Assembly (NCBI RefSeq): GCF_014337925.2
Contig: NZ_CP143423.1
Span: 4,432,501 to 4,496,500, forward strand
Source: Roseobacter fucihabitans
GTDB taxonomy: Bacteria; Pseudomonadota; Alphaproteobacteria; Rhodobacterales; Rhodobacteraceae
Length of the DNA: 64,000 nucleotides
Reading direction: 5' to 3'
Made by a program: the position numbers and the translations under genes. Positions 29,866 through 37,969 of the stretch are shown in pieces. Each line of letters begins with the position of its first letter. Within the stretch, counting starts at the first letter, position 1. Below the pieces are notes generated by a model that was given only the letters and a program-made list of their open reading frames with translations, had not been told where the DNA came from and did not search any database.

Positions 29866-30798
29866 TTATCCGGCGGGATCAAAGATCCGTTCAATGACCT
29901 CACAAAGCGCGTTGAGCTGCGATAAATCCGCCGGTACCATCAGATCATAGACCGGCGCATTGGCGACCACCGCGCCACAGCGTTTCAGGTGCAATCCCAG
30001 GTGTTCGCGGCCCAGACGGGTTTCGCCGTATCGCGCCATGAAAGTATAGCGCATGACCATCTGGAGCGCCTCATGGGCGGGGCGGGGGATCACGCTTGGG
30101 CTTATGACATCCGCGCTGCGCCGCAGGACAAAAAGCCCGCCCATCGGTACGGGATGCGTGGCGAGCGGTGTGGGCATGCGCTTTTGTACCTTTTGCACGC
30201 TGGGGTGGATCAGCCGATCCCCTTCATCCGCTTTGAGCGCGAGGGCTTCAACGGTGTCGGGCCAGAGTTTCATGCTGGAAAATCCCGGCCAGACCACTGG
30301 GGCGGGCACCTCGGTCAGCGTGCGATCCACCGCCACCAGATCATCCGTGATTGGCACATGCCCGCGCGCCAGGAGGGCCGCATTGGTGGTGGATTTTCCG
30401 GCACCCTTATCGCCCAAAAACAGGGCAGCGCGGTTATTCACTGAAACGGCGCTGGCGTGCAGGCAGAGGATGCCACGCCTCTCGAGTACCAGCGAGATCA
30501 CCAGCCCCAGAAAAGCCTGCGACAGCAGATGATCCGACACGCCCTCCTGGGGTTCGACCAGAACCGTGTTTGGGTCCTCAATGATGAATGTGCCAACGGC
30601 TTTCCAGTGCAGGAATTGGCGTTCCGGCTGGATATCGAAATAGGGGTCAAAGGCCGGTGGCGCGTCGGGATGAATGCCTGCCCGGCGCTTGACCTTTAGG
30701 GTGTTCGCATGCGCCACAGGCGGAATCGGATCGAGCACATCGAACATAAACTCAGAGGCAAGCGTCAGCCCGAATACTGAATAATAATGCTGTGTCAT
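29866..30798 (-). CDS. HPr-kinase-like lasso peptide kinase
   Basis: A 310-residue P-loop kinase of the HprK-related type. The ATP loop is GDKGAGKSTTNAAL near residue 129, LHASAVSV lies just before it, and ITDDLVAVD carries the acidic metal/catalytic pair. Homologues in lasso-peptide clusters such as paeninodin (PadeK) phosphorylate the C-terminal serine of the precursor. The precursor here also ends in serine. It is the last gene of the lasso operon, overlapping the synthetase stop (TGATG). A classical HPr kinase role is unlikely in this context. Confidence 0.85.
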   Translation of the reverse strand: MTQHYYSVFGLTLASEFMFDVLDPIPPVAHANTLKVKRRAGIHPDAPPAFDPYFDIQPERQFLHWKAVGTFIIEDPNTVLVEPQEGVSDHLLSQAFLGLVISLVLERRGILCLHASAVSVNNRAALFLGDKGAGKSTTNAALLARGHVPITDDLVAVDRTLTEVPAPVVWPGFSSMKLWPDTVEALALKADEGDRLIHPSVQKVQKRMPTPLATHPVPMGGLFVLRRSADVISPSVIPRPAHEALQMVMRYTFMARYGETRLGREHLGLHLKRCGAVVANAPVYDLMVPADLSQLNALCEVIERIFDPAG

Positions 30799-32681
30799 CA
30801 GATCAGCACTCCTTTGGTTTGTGCATCGCGCCAGTGCTCAAAAGCGGCGACCCAGTGGAGCAGCACGGCCAGCCGCCAGAGCGCGCGGATCGCGGCCACG
30901 TCGGTTATGTCGCCTGCGATGACCTGCGCCCGTAGCTGTTCGGCCTGCGCAATATCCACGAAATCAGCGAGAGATGCGAAAACACTTGCATCTTTATCAC
31001 GATAAAACGCCAGGACGGTATCCCCCAACTCCTTGCCGAACTCTGCCTTATCCGCGCGCAGGCGGATTTTATCGGGCAAAAGGCCCTGCATGGCCTCTCG
31101 CAGCGCCCACCGGCTGCGCCCGTCGCGCAGTTTCATATCCGCCGGGAAAGACAGGCAGAGCGCCAGAACACGCCGGTTCAAAAACGGGTAGCGCGGCAGA
31201 ACCCCCGCGGCGGTGGCAGAGCGGTGCAGAACTTCAAAAGAGTGAATGATCAGCGGATCGGTCAGGGATTTCAAATGTGTGATGGTCGCGGCATTCTGGA
31301 AATCCGCCTTGGTCTTGAGAACCGGATCGGGCCTGTAGCGCGTTTCCGCATTTACCTGTTTGCGCAGATCGGGTGCAATGAGAGCCGTGACACTGCCGGA
31401 CCAATTCGACACCAGCCTGTGCTGTGACAAGAGGCGGGCGATCTTCATCAGGACCCGGCGCAGCGGATGTCTTGGCCGCAACCCGCCATATCGCGCGATA
31501 TTGCTTGCCACCAGTGCCAATAGCGGGACGCCGTGCACTTGCGCAGCACCGCGGGCTTCGCGGAACAGTGATGCGAAACGCCGCGCGGCTGCAAGTTCCA
31601 CAAGACGGCCATAGCCATGCGAAATCGCTTCGTCACCGCCATGCCCATCGATCAGCACATCGATGTTCAAGCCGCGTGCTTCGGTATATATCTGCCTGCT
31701 TTTCGGCAAACCGGGGGCGAGAAAAAGATCCATCTGTTCGGTAACAACCGATCCCAAGGTCTCAAGCGGGGTTCCAGCGGTGATCGGAATTTTGTGAGGC
31801 AGCGTTTTGAACGCCGCATTTGCCACATCGATATAGGGCGTTTCATCATAGGTTTTGTCGGACCCATAGACGAAGGACAGGGTTTGAAAATCGGGCATCC
31901 GCTCTGCGGCCAACCCCGCCAGCGCGGAAGAATCAAGCCCACCGCTGAGCATCGCGCCTGATTTTACATCGGGGCGCAGACAGGCCGCCGTAGCCTCAGA
32001 GAGAGCAGCGCGCAGATCGCCCGGTGCATTTGTGCCACCATAAGCGTGTGGTATGTCCATCTGCCAGTAACGATCGACCGCTACCCCGGTGGATGTCGGT
32101 CGCAGCGCATGGGCAGGAGGCAGACGCAGGAGCGCATCAAAGGCCGTCTGCGCCAGATCAATTTCCTCACCCTGGATGAAATCCGCAATACGCAGCGGAC
32201 AAGGATCAAGGTCCATGCCGGCAAGATGCATGCAAGCGCGCAGATCAGAAGCACAGCTCAAAGCCCCATTCTGCACGGAGTAATAGAGCGGATAGAGGCC
32301 GATCTGATCGCGATAGGCCTCAAAGGCACCTGTTTTCAGGTCTATAAAAACAACCGAAAAGGACCCGGCGACCGCTACGGCAAACTCTGGGCCATCGGCC
32401 AGGCGCAACTCTAGCAGAAGCTGCAAGTCCGACTGCGTGCTACCATGGGTCAACCCAAGGCGGGTTTCTACGGCACCGCGATCTTCCAGAAACACCAAAC
32501 CAACGGCGCTCCAATCCGCGCTCTGGCAGGTCTCTGCGGCACCGCAGATCGCAACATCCACTCCGGGCCTTGGTGTTCGAACGTCCCAACGGTGATCGGC
32601 CATCCGTATCAGGCGCGCCGGTACGATCGGGGGCGGTGTGGCACCGGCCAGAGGTATCCGGACAGCAAAGGCGTGTGTCAT
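30798..32681 (-). CDS. Lasso peptide macrolactam synthetase (asparagine synthetase-like, C protein)
   Basis: A 627-residue enzyme that adenylates the Asp/Glu side chain of the precursor and closes the macrolactam on Gly1. The C-terminal synthetase domain has the PPi loop LSGGLDSSALAG near residue 245. The N-terminal glutaminase-like domain lacks the Cys2 nucleophile (the protein starts MTHAF), as expected for lasso C proteins, which do not use glutamine. The start overlaps the B2 stop by 4 bases and the stop overlaps the kinase start. Confidence 0.9.
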   Translation of the reverse strand: MTHAFAVRIPLAGATPPPIVPARLIRMADHRWDVRTPRPGVDVAICGAAETCQSADWSAVGLVFLEDRGAVETRLGLTHGSTQSDLQLLLELRLADGPEFAVAVAGSFSVVFIDLKTGAFEAYRDQIGLYPLYYSVQNGALSCASDLRACMHLAGMDLDPCPLRIADFIQGEEIDLAQTAFDALLRLPPAHALRPTSTGVAVDRYWQMDIPHAYGGTNAPGDLRAALSEATAACLRPDVKSGAMLSGGLDSSALAGLAAERMPDFQTLSFVYGSDKTYDETPYIDVANAAFKTLPHKIPITAGTPLETLGSVVTEQMDLFLAPGLPKSRQIYTEARGLNIDVLIDGHGGDEAISHGYGRLVELAAARRFASLFREARGAAQVHGVPLLALVASNIARYGGLRPRHPLRRVLMKIARLLSQHRLVSNWSGSVTALIAPDLRKQVNAETRYRPDPVLKTKADFQNAATITHLKSLTDPLIIHSFEVLHRSATAAGVLPRYPFLNRRVLALCLSFPADMKLRDGRSRWALREAMQGLLPDKIRLRADKAEFGKELGDTVLAFYRDKDASVFASLADFVDIAQAEQLRAQVIAGDITDVAAIRALWRLAVLLHWVAAFEHWRDAQTKGVLI

Positions 32682-33109
32682 GAGGGCGTTTCGGTTTTAA
32701 GCGGTGTCGGCAGGTCGAGGATTTTGTTGAAATCGGTCACCGTTCCCTCATCCCCTTCAAGAACCACGTGATCGTTCCAGCTCAACCAGGCATGGGCTTT
32801 GAGGGCGCCGTGTTGGTCTTTCTTCAAGCCCATCGTGATCGTGGATGGGATCCCTTTCCAGGACAGGATCGCCTGACAGGAAATGGTTTGCGTCAGGCAA
32901 CTGGCGTCGGGAATCAAGCGTGCAATATGGGCCACGGCATGGGTAATGCGAGCCACTGTCGCGCGCCGTTCATATTGTGGATCAGCCGGGCAGGCCTGGA
33001 CAAGAGCCGCGCGGATACGTTGGTATTTCGTGATCCAGAGCCCAATACGAACCACAAGGATAACGAGAAAACTGATACCATAGATTCCCGCCCATCGGAT
33101 GGCCCGCAT
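32678..33109 (-). CDS. Lasso peptide leader peptidase (B2, transglutaminase-like cysteine protease)
   Basis: A 143-residue protein that removes the leader from the lasso precursor. The papain-like triad is visible as Cys71 (DASCLTQTIS), His106 (KAHAWLSW) and an acidic residue in the following WND segment. An N-terminal hydrophobic helix (YGISFLVILVVRIGLW) may anchor it to the membrane beside the exporter. It is read 3 bases after the B1 stop and overlaps the synthetase start. Confidence 0.9.
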   Translation of the reverse strand: MRAIRWAGIYGISFLVILVVRIGLWITKYQRIRAALVQACPADPQYERRATVARITHAVAHIARLIPDASCLTQTISCQAILSWKGIPSTITMGLKKDQHGALKAHAWLSWNDHVVLEGDEGTVTDFNKILDLPTPLKTETPS

Positions 33110-33112
33110 GCG

Positions 33113-33400
33113 CTAGTCGGTCCCGGCAGGTGCGATATCGATCACTTGCGCTTCGAGCATCTGCGCCAAAAGCCCCTCGATATCCGGGCGACACTGAGAT
33201 TCCGAGACCGCGAATTTTTTGGTTACAACGGTCACAAGATCATGGAGGGTTCGGGGTTCTGAAAGAGACAGCCAAAGCGTCGAGGCGGTCGCATTCATGG
33301 TGAAATACGTGTTTGTCTGGAGGTGCATCAACGCGCGGTCACCCCCGATATCACAATCAACCACATCTGCTTGGGCGATATAACGAGGGTCAGATGACAT
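33113..33400 (-). CDS. Lasso peptide leader-recognition protein (B1, PqqD-like RRE)
   Basis: A 95-residue PqqD-fold protein that binds the leader peptide and hands it to B2 and C. It has the expected pattern of IGGDRALMHLQTNTYFTMN (beta strands with the family NxTxxxLN-like turn), a central helix TLWLSL and a C-terminal helical bundle. The ATG at 33400 is preferred over a TTG two codons earlier. It lies 317 bases after the precursor gene. Confidence 0.88.
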   Translation of the reverse strand: MSSDPRYIAQADVVDCDIGGDRALMHLQTNTYFTMNATASTLWLSLSEPRTLHDLVTVVTKKFAVSESQCRPDIEGLLAQMLEAQVIDIAPAGTD

Positions 33401-33448
33401 AAACAAAAATCCACTTTCGGCTTATCCGGATCAAAGCCCTATCACTAG

Positions 33449-33547
33449 AGCACTTCTCGGAAAACATGAGACACAGCATATCCCCTAAATCATTGAAATC
33501 CCTGATTTCAGGCAGGCTTAAGTGATTCAGGTTTTTCCGAAAGTGCT
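33449..33547. repeat. 99-bp inverted-repeat (MITE-like) element between precursor and B1
   Basis: Near-perfect 17-base terminal inverted repeats, AGCACTTCTCGGAAAAC at the left and the complement of AGCACTTTCGGAAAAAC at the right (one-base slip). A second internal hairpin (GAAATC-CCT-GATTTC) lies at 33495-33509. The size and structure fit a miniature inverted-repeat element. It sits in the transcribed leader of B1. No other full copy was seen in the window. Confidence 0.6.
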
Positions 33548-33648
33548 ATAATAATTAACACGATGCCACACTGGAAATACACCACTGCGACAACAAAAGT
33601 TTCAAGAGGGTTTAGGGTTTATTCCCATGGCACCATCCTGAAAATGAA

Positions 33649-33673
33649 CCGGGGCCCGAAAAACGGACCCCGG
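33649..33673 (-). terminator. Stem-loop immediately downstream of the lasso precursor gene
   Basis: A 10-pair GC-rich stem (CCGGGGTCCG against CGGGCCCCGG, one G-T pair) with a TTTTT loop, 45 bases after the precursor stop. Only a weak T tract follows (TTCATTTTC). Comparable stem-loops after precursor genes are common in lasso operons and raise precursor mRNA relative to the enzyme mRNA, by partial termination or by protecting the 3' end. Confidence 0.65.
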
Positions 33674-33717
33674 AATAATTTATACGATTCGAACGCTCAA
33701 AGACCGTCCGTAACGTA

Positions 33718-33858
33718 TTATGACAGAGTTATATCTGCGAATGGTGTGCCGACTGGAAATGCGGCGTCCAGGGATGTACCTGTCGAGCCACCTTTGGTTA
33801 CGGCTTCTACTTTGCCGTGGGACCGCAGGACTGGCGCTTCGTAAATAGCTTTAGTCAT
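33718..33858 (-). CDS. Lasso peptide precursor, 46 residues
   Basis: Precursor of a ribosomally made lasso peptide. The 22-residue leader has the full YxxPxLxxxGxxxxxT motif, with Tyr6, Pro9, Leu11, Gly15 and Thr21; Thr21 is at the required penultimate leader position before Lys22. The predicted core has 24 residues. The ring would be GGSTGTSLD, closing Gly1 to Asp9, and the 15-residue tail holds Phe12, Phe18 and Pro residues as plugs and ends ITLS. The C-terminal serine is the residue phosphorylated by lasso kinases. AAAGGAG lies 5 bases before the ATG. Its downstream neighbours are B1, B2, C and kinase, and an ABC exporter lies upstream. Confidence 0.93.
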   Translation of the reverse strand: MTKAIYEAPVLRSHGKVEAVTKGGSTGTSLDAAFPVGTPFADITLS

Positions 33859-33886
33859 GACTTCTCCTTTTGCGTTAACCGATAAT

Positions 33887-33948
33887 AGTTAAAACTCGTT
33901 AACTATATCAGTTTTAGGTATGTTATCTCAAGAGTTTTCAAGAGTTTT
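33887..33948 (-). promoter_or_regulatory. Putative lasso precursor promoter with operator-like repeats
   Basis: On the minus strand a -35 TTGAGA (33926-33931) and -10 TATAGT (33902-33907) are separated by 18 bases. A perfect inverted repeat AGTTAA-N6-TTAACT (33887-33904) overlaps the -10 and start site. A tandem 10-base repeat (AAAACTCTTG twice, 33929-33948) covers the -35. This suggests a regulated promoter of its own for the precursor gene. Confidence 0.55.
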
Positions 33949-34003
33949 ATGCTGACTATTTTGACAAATCACGCGTTTTGCCCGGTTTTTAACATGTTTT
34001 GAT

Positions 34004-35827
34004 CTAAGATCGGTAACCTCTTCCCTGGCGCTCAAACATTTCGGCATAACGACCATTCTGACGGATCAGCTCTTCATGCGTGCCTTCTTCGGCGATTCTA
34101 CCGTTGTTCAGCACGTAAGTGTAATCCGCCTGCCGGATCGTGGAAAGCCGATGACTGATGACTAACGCCCCGCGGCCTTCCAGTTTTTCGCGGAACCCGT
34201 CGAATAATTCAGCCTCTGCGTTTGGATCAATTGCGCTCGTGGGTTCATCCAGAATGATGAATTTCGAGTCAGGAAAAATTGCACGGGACAGGGCGATTTT
34301 TTGCCATTGGCCGCCGCTGAGTTCCACACCGCCATCAAACATGCGTGACAGAACGGTATCGTATTTATGGGGCAATTCTTCCAAAACCTCATGGGCACCG
34401 GTGAGGCGCGCGGCTTTTTCCAGCCGCGCCGCGTCGCTGTCCCGACCCAGATCGGACAGGCGCATGTTGTCGCGTCCCGTATAGGCAAATTGCGCAAAGT
34501 CCTGAAAAATCACGCTGAACTGGCGACGGTAAGCGATGGGATCGAAGGATCGCACATCTTCTCCATCATAGGTGACCGCGCCCTCCTGCGGATCATAAAG
34601 ACGGCAGAGAAGTTTGATCAATGTGGTCTTCCCAGATCCGTTGCCGCCGACCAGAGCGGTAAATTGACCGGGTTTGATCTTGAGGGATACATTGCGCAGC
34701 GCGGGGCGCTCTGATGCCGGATAGGAAAATGTTACATCCTCCAGAACCACACCTGCCTTTGCGACAGCCGGGAGCGGCTTTGGGGTGGTGTCCGGTTTCA
34801 TCACCGGCTCCAGATCCAGAAAGGTGAACAATTGGGTCAAAAACAGCTGGTCATCATAGAGCTTGGACAGGCTGGTGACGAAATCGCGCCCCGCCGTTTC
34901 CGCCCGTACCAGCAACAGGACCACCATGATCAGATCTGAAAGCTCTGCCTGACCTGTGCTGAAACGATATAGAATGAAGGCCGCGGAAGCCAGAACAACC
35001 AAGGTGCCAACCACGGACACAAGGCTTTCGGCGATGGATTTGCGGCGTTCGATATCCAGGTAATCTTTGCGGACGACCTTGCGGATGTTCATATATTGCG
35101 CGCGCAGATAGGCACCGATGTCCCATAAGCGGATTTCCTTGGCGAAGGGTTGGGCTGTCATGACCCAATCCGCATAGGAGGCATGACGTTCTTTCTGCAC
35201 CAGCCTGCGTTGCAAGTGGAACCGCTGGCGGGTGAAGCGGACCTGAACCACCAGCATCAATCCGACCGCGATCAGGCTGATCGGTAACAGGCGCCATTCG
35301 ACGAAAAACAAAACGACCGCGATCCCGAGGAGCATCATCCCGCCCCTGAAAACATTCAGAGCGTTGGAAATGACCTGTGCCGGGCGTTGCGCTCCGGCCT
35401 GTCGTGCTCGCTCCAGTGTGTCATAATAGAGCGAGCTGTCATAAAAGCTCAGGTCTGCCGCTACGGCGCGTTCCTGTATCGCACGATTGACATAGTCGCT
35501 GACGATGAAGCCCTGCGCGGCGCGGAAGTAATTTGCCAGGGAGTGCATGATCCGCCCGCCCAGAAAGAGGGCCAGAACGACAACGACCGATCCCATGACG
35601 CGTGCGAGGTCGATGTCGGTCTCAACCTTGGCGGTCTGCGCAATGTCTTCGACGGCGAGTTTCACCGCGAACAGAGCGCCGAGTGTGAGCGCGATTTCGA
35701 AGAGGGAGGCCACAAAAACAAAGATGCCCAAGCGTTTATCGCTGAATTTCAACAACGCGATCACCTTGCCCCACAGGACAAAGGAGCGTGATAACTTGTC
35801 GCTTAGAGAGACCGTCTTGGATGACAT
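34004..35827 (-). CDS. ABC transporter, lasso peptide exporter (D protein)
   Basis: A 607-residue half-transporter with six transmembrane helices in the first ~320 residues and one ATPase domain. Walker A is GGNGSGKTT near residue 390, the signature LSGGQWQK near 503, and Walker B FIILDEPTSAID near 525, followed by an ISHR H-loop. It exports the mature peptide and would confer self-immunity. It is upstream of the precursor gene in the same direction; 145 bases with a promoter lie between them. No isopeptidase or TonB receptor gene accompanies the cluster. Confidence 0.85.
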   Translation of the reverse strand: MSSKTVSLSDKLSRSFVLWGKVIALLKFSDKRLGIFVFVASLFEIALTLGALFAVKLAVEDIAQTAKVETDIDLARVMGSVVVVLALFLGGRIMHSLANYFRAAQGFIVSDYVNRAIQERAVAADLSFYDSSLYYDTLERARQAGAQRPAQVISNALNVFRGGMMLLGIAVVLFFVEWRLLPISLIAVGLMLVVQVRFTRQRFHLQRRLVQKERHASYADWVMTAQPFAKEIRLWDIGAYLRAQYMNIRKVVRKDYLDIERRKSIAESLVSVVGTLVVLASAAFILYRFSTGQAELSDLIMVVLLLVRAETAGRDFVTSLSKLYDDQLFLTQLFTFLDLEPVMKPDTTPKPLPAVAKAGVVLEDVTFSYPASERPALRNVSLKIKPGQFTALVGGNGSGKTTLIKLLCRLYDPQEGAVTYDGEDVRSFDPIAYRRQFSVIFQDFAQFAYTGRDNMRLSDLGRDSDAARLEKAARLTGAHEVLEELPHKYDTVLSRMFDGGVELSGGQWQKIALSRAIFPDSKFIILDEPTSAIDPNAEAELFDGFREKLEGRGALVISHRLSTIRQADYTYVLNNGRIAEEGTHEELIRQNGRYAEMFERQGRGYRS

Positions 35828-35986
35828 GAAACTGGCCCTTTCAACGGTCTGTTTAAGGCCGCGGATCGGGCAATGCTACGAAGAAAATCAAGTCAATCTC
35901 TGCGAAAGGCTGTCGGCCCGGAAGCGCGCCATATGTCAGAGGATCATTCAGCGGGTCCAACCAAGAGAGAGCGGCCTCGTGCGGTC

Positions 35987-36664
35987 TCAGCGACCGGTCG
36001 CACCCAAGATCGAGAACCCCGTCATGGCGATCAGTCGGATATCGGTAAAAAGGGATAGATCGTTGGAGTAATCGACATCGAACTGTACGCGCTCGGAATA
36101 TGACACGTCATTGCGCCCTGAGACCTGCCACAGACCTGTAATACCGGGCGTCATGGACAGATAAACCGGGCGGTGGATACCATATTTGTGCAACTCGACG
36201 CGCACAATCGGTCGCGGACCGACAAAGCTCATATTCCCGCAAATGACATTCCAGATCTGCGGAAGTTCATCAAGGCTGGTCTTGCGCAGGAAGTTGCCCA
36301 GGCGCGTAATCCGAGGATCATCATTCAGTTTGTGGTCTTGTGCCCATTCTGCGGCGGCTTCTGGATTATTCTCAAGATGTACGCGCAGTTTCTCTTCTGC
36401 ATCCACAACCATGGTCCTCAGTTTCCAGCACCTGAAAACCTTTCCATCACGCCCGACCCGTCTGTGACCGAAGAACCCCGTGCCACCATCGCGTTTTGTC
36501 AAAACCCACAGCAGGGCTATGATCGGTACGACAAGTGGCAAAATGATGAGTGCCAAAATCAGGTCAAACACGCGCTTTCCTGCGCGTCTGTAGATTGCGA
36601 CACCGCCGCCTAGTTCAGAGAACACTTTTGATTTTTCAGACTCTTCCAAATGGAATGCGGTCAT
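35987..36664 (-). CDS. Undecaprenyl-phosphate sugar transferase, ExoY/WbaP-type
   Basis: A 225-residue initiating transferase of exopolysaccharide synthesis. It has one N-terminal membrane helix (VFDLILALIILPLVVPIIAL), the KLRTMVVDAE segment, DPRITRLGNFLRKTSLDELPQ with the catalytic Asp-Glu region, and GPRP and PGITGLWQVSGR motifs at the C-terminus. It is separated from the other polysaccharide genes by the lasso and GTA-spike genes, but likely primes the same polymer. It is transcribed toward the lasso exporter with a 159-base gap. Confidence 0.92.
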   Translation of the reverse strand: MTAFHLEESEKSKVFSELGGGVAIYRRAGKRVFDLILALIILPLVVPIIALLWVLTKRDGGTGFFGHRRVGRDGKVFRCWKLRTMVVDAEEKLRVHLENNPEAAAEWAQDHKLNDDPRITRLGNFLRKTSLDELPQIWNVICGNMSFVGPRPIVRVELHKYGIHRPVYLSMTPGITGLWQVSGRNDVSYSERVQFDVDYSNDLSLFTDIRLIAMTGFSILGATGR

Positions 36665-36690
36665 AACGAGAAACTCCTAAAATCTGATTC

Positions 36691-37533
36691 TCAATAATCT
36701 TTACACTTTGTTAATAATAGCTCTTCAGAGTTGTGGGTCAATGAAAGGAAATTATTCACAGTTGCGGAAATAAACCGCCGACGGCGGGAAGCGTGGCTAA
36801 TTTTTAGGCGTATCGGCTGAAAACCGCCGTTTTTCAGGACAAGACGCGCTGTGTCCGCAAGGCTCCAACCTGCGCATTGTCGAGGCAGCCGGGTTTTCGG
36901 AGCTAGCATTCTTATTTTGTTGTCAAAGCTTAGACGACCAAGTCCGATGAGCATAAGCGTCCCCATGAGTACGAAAGTTGGCGGAATCGGAACCGGTGTT
37001 ACCGGCCCTGTAACTGGCGTGATGGATAGGATTGATGCCTCGACCGATTGGATAACGTCAAGTTCGTCCAGAAAATAGGCAGAAATATACCCTGTATCGA
37101 AAGTCGTGGGGAACCTGCTGGGCAATTCGGTGGCGCCACCGAGCCAGCCTATTGTCAGGATTTCGAATATCATATTCCATCCGTTCGGGTCCTCGGAGAT
37201 GAAGCTTTGGGCGATGAAATTATCTTGATTGTTGACGCTCGAGACGACCGTAAAGCGATTGTCCAGCGTAAGAGAAAAGCCCTCCTGCGTGGAAATGCTA
37301 AGGGTTTCGAGGCCGGAGTTGTATTCGTATGAGTTGCCGGATTGTCTTGAAGGCGGGAAACTGTAGGTCATGCGACCGAATAGGGTGCCACCGATGGGCA
37401 CCTTGGCATCCTGCGATGCAGGGCGCAAAAAGGCGCTATCAATTCTTGCCACCACGTCGAAATCAAATGTCGCCGCCCAAGCGGTATTAACAAAGGATAA
37501 GAGTGCTATGAGGGGCAGAAGGCAAAAACGCAT
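36691..37533 (-). CDS. Secreted protein with VPLPA-like (VPIPP) C-terminal signal
   Basis: About 280 residues. The chosen ATG at 37533 gives a clear signal peptide (LLPLIALLSFVNTAWA-A). The middle is beta-rich and ends with PVTPVPIPPTFVLMGTLMLIGLGRL, a VPIPP motif with hydrophobic helix as in VPLPA-CTERM proteins. Unlike the protein at 9.7 kb, about 75 residues of basic sequence continue after the helix, where such proteins normally stop within 10-15. The native stop may therefore have been lost. Function unknown. Confidence 0.68.
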   Translation of the reverse strand: MRFCLLPLIALLSFVNTAWAATFDFDVVARIDSAFLRPASQDAKVPIGGTLFGRMTYSFPPSRQSGNSYEYNSGLETLSISTQEGFSLTLDNRFTVVSSVNNQDNFIAQSFISEDPNGWNMIFEILTIGWLGGATELPSRFPTTFDTGYISAYFLDELDVIQSVEASILSITPVTGPVTPVPIPPTFVLMGTLMLIGLGRLSFDNKIRMLAPKTRLPRQCAGWSLADTARLVLKNGGFQPIRLKISHASRRRRFISATVNNFLSLTHNSEELLLTKCKDY

Positions 37534-37969
37534 CAAAATCCAATCGTAAAAACTCAGCGGAAAGATTAACATAACCTTAACATCCGATCCAATGTTTTTG
37601 CGGATTGTCGGTTTTGGTCGAAAAGTCAAGCGGTTGGAGCAAAGTAAGCAAGCTACGCCACTTGCGATACTTGGAATCAGTTTGCTCGAAACTTTCCCAT
37701 TTTTTGCTGAGCTTGGCACATGGCACCAAGGCGCGCTTCACTAAATACCGACAAATTTTGTACTGCTGCTGGAAAAATCTAACGAAACGCCGCTCAATCT
37801 TCGCAATGCGGGCCAGACGCGATTAAATGACATGACGCTAGGTTTTTGCCATCCAGAGGTCTGTGGTGCTTATTCAATTCCTGGAAAACGCCAACTAGGA
37901 CCTGTTGACGTTCGGGATTCCCAAATCATCTGACTTCTGCTTCAAGATTGCAAACATTGGGGAGCAGCC
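37534..37969. other. Gene-free spacer ending at an IS5-type left end
   Basis: About 435 bases with no supported gene. The first part should carry the promoter of the VPIPP protein. The last ~70 bases (from GACCTGTTGACGTTCGGG near 37900) look like the left end of the IS5-family element whose transposase fragment follows. Confidence 0.4.

Noticed and set aside
29866-30798. HPr kinase of the phosphotransferase system
   Set aside because: No ptsH or PTS genes are nearby, it is coupled to the lasso synthetase gene, and lasso clusters have their own HprK-like kinases.
33563-33844. 93-codon plus-strand frame over the lasso precursor
   Set aside because: The minus-strand 46-codon frame has the full leader motif and ribosome site; the plus frame has no homology.
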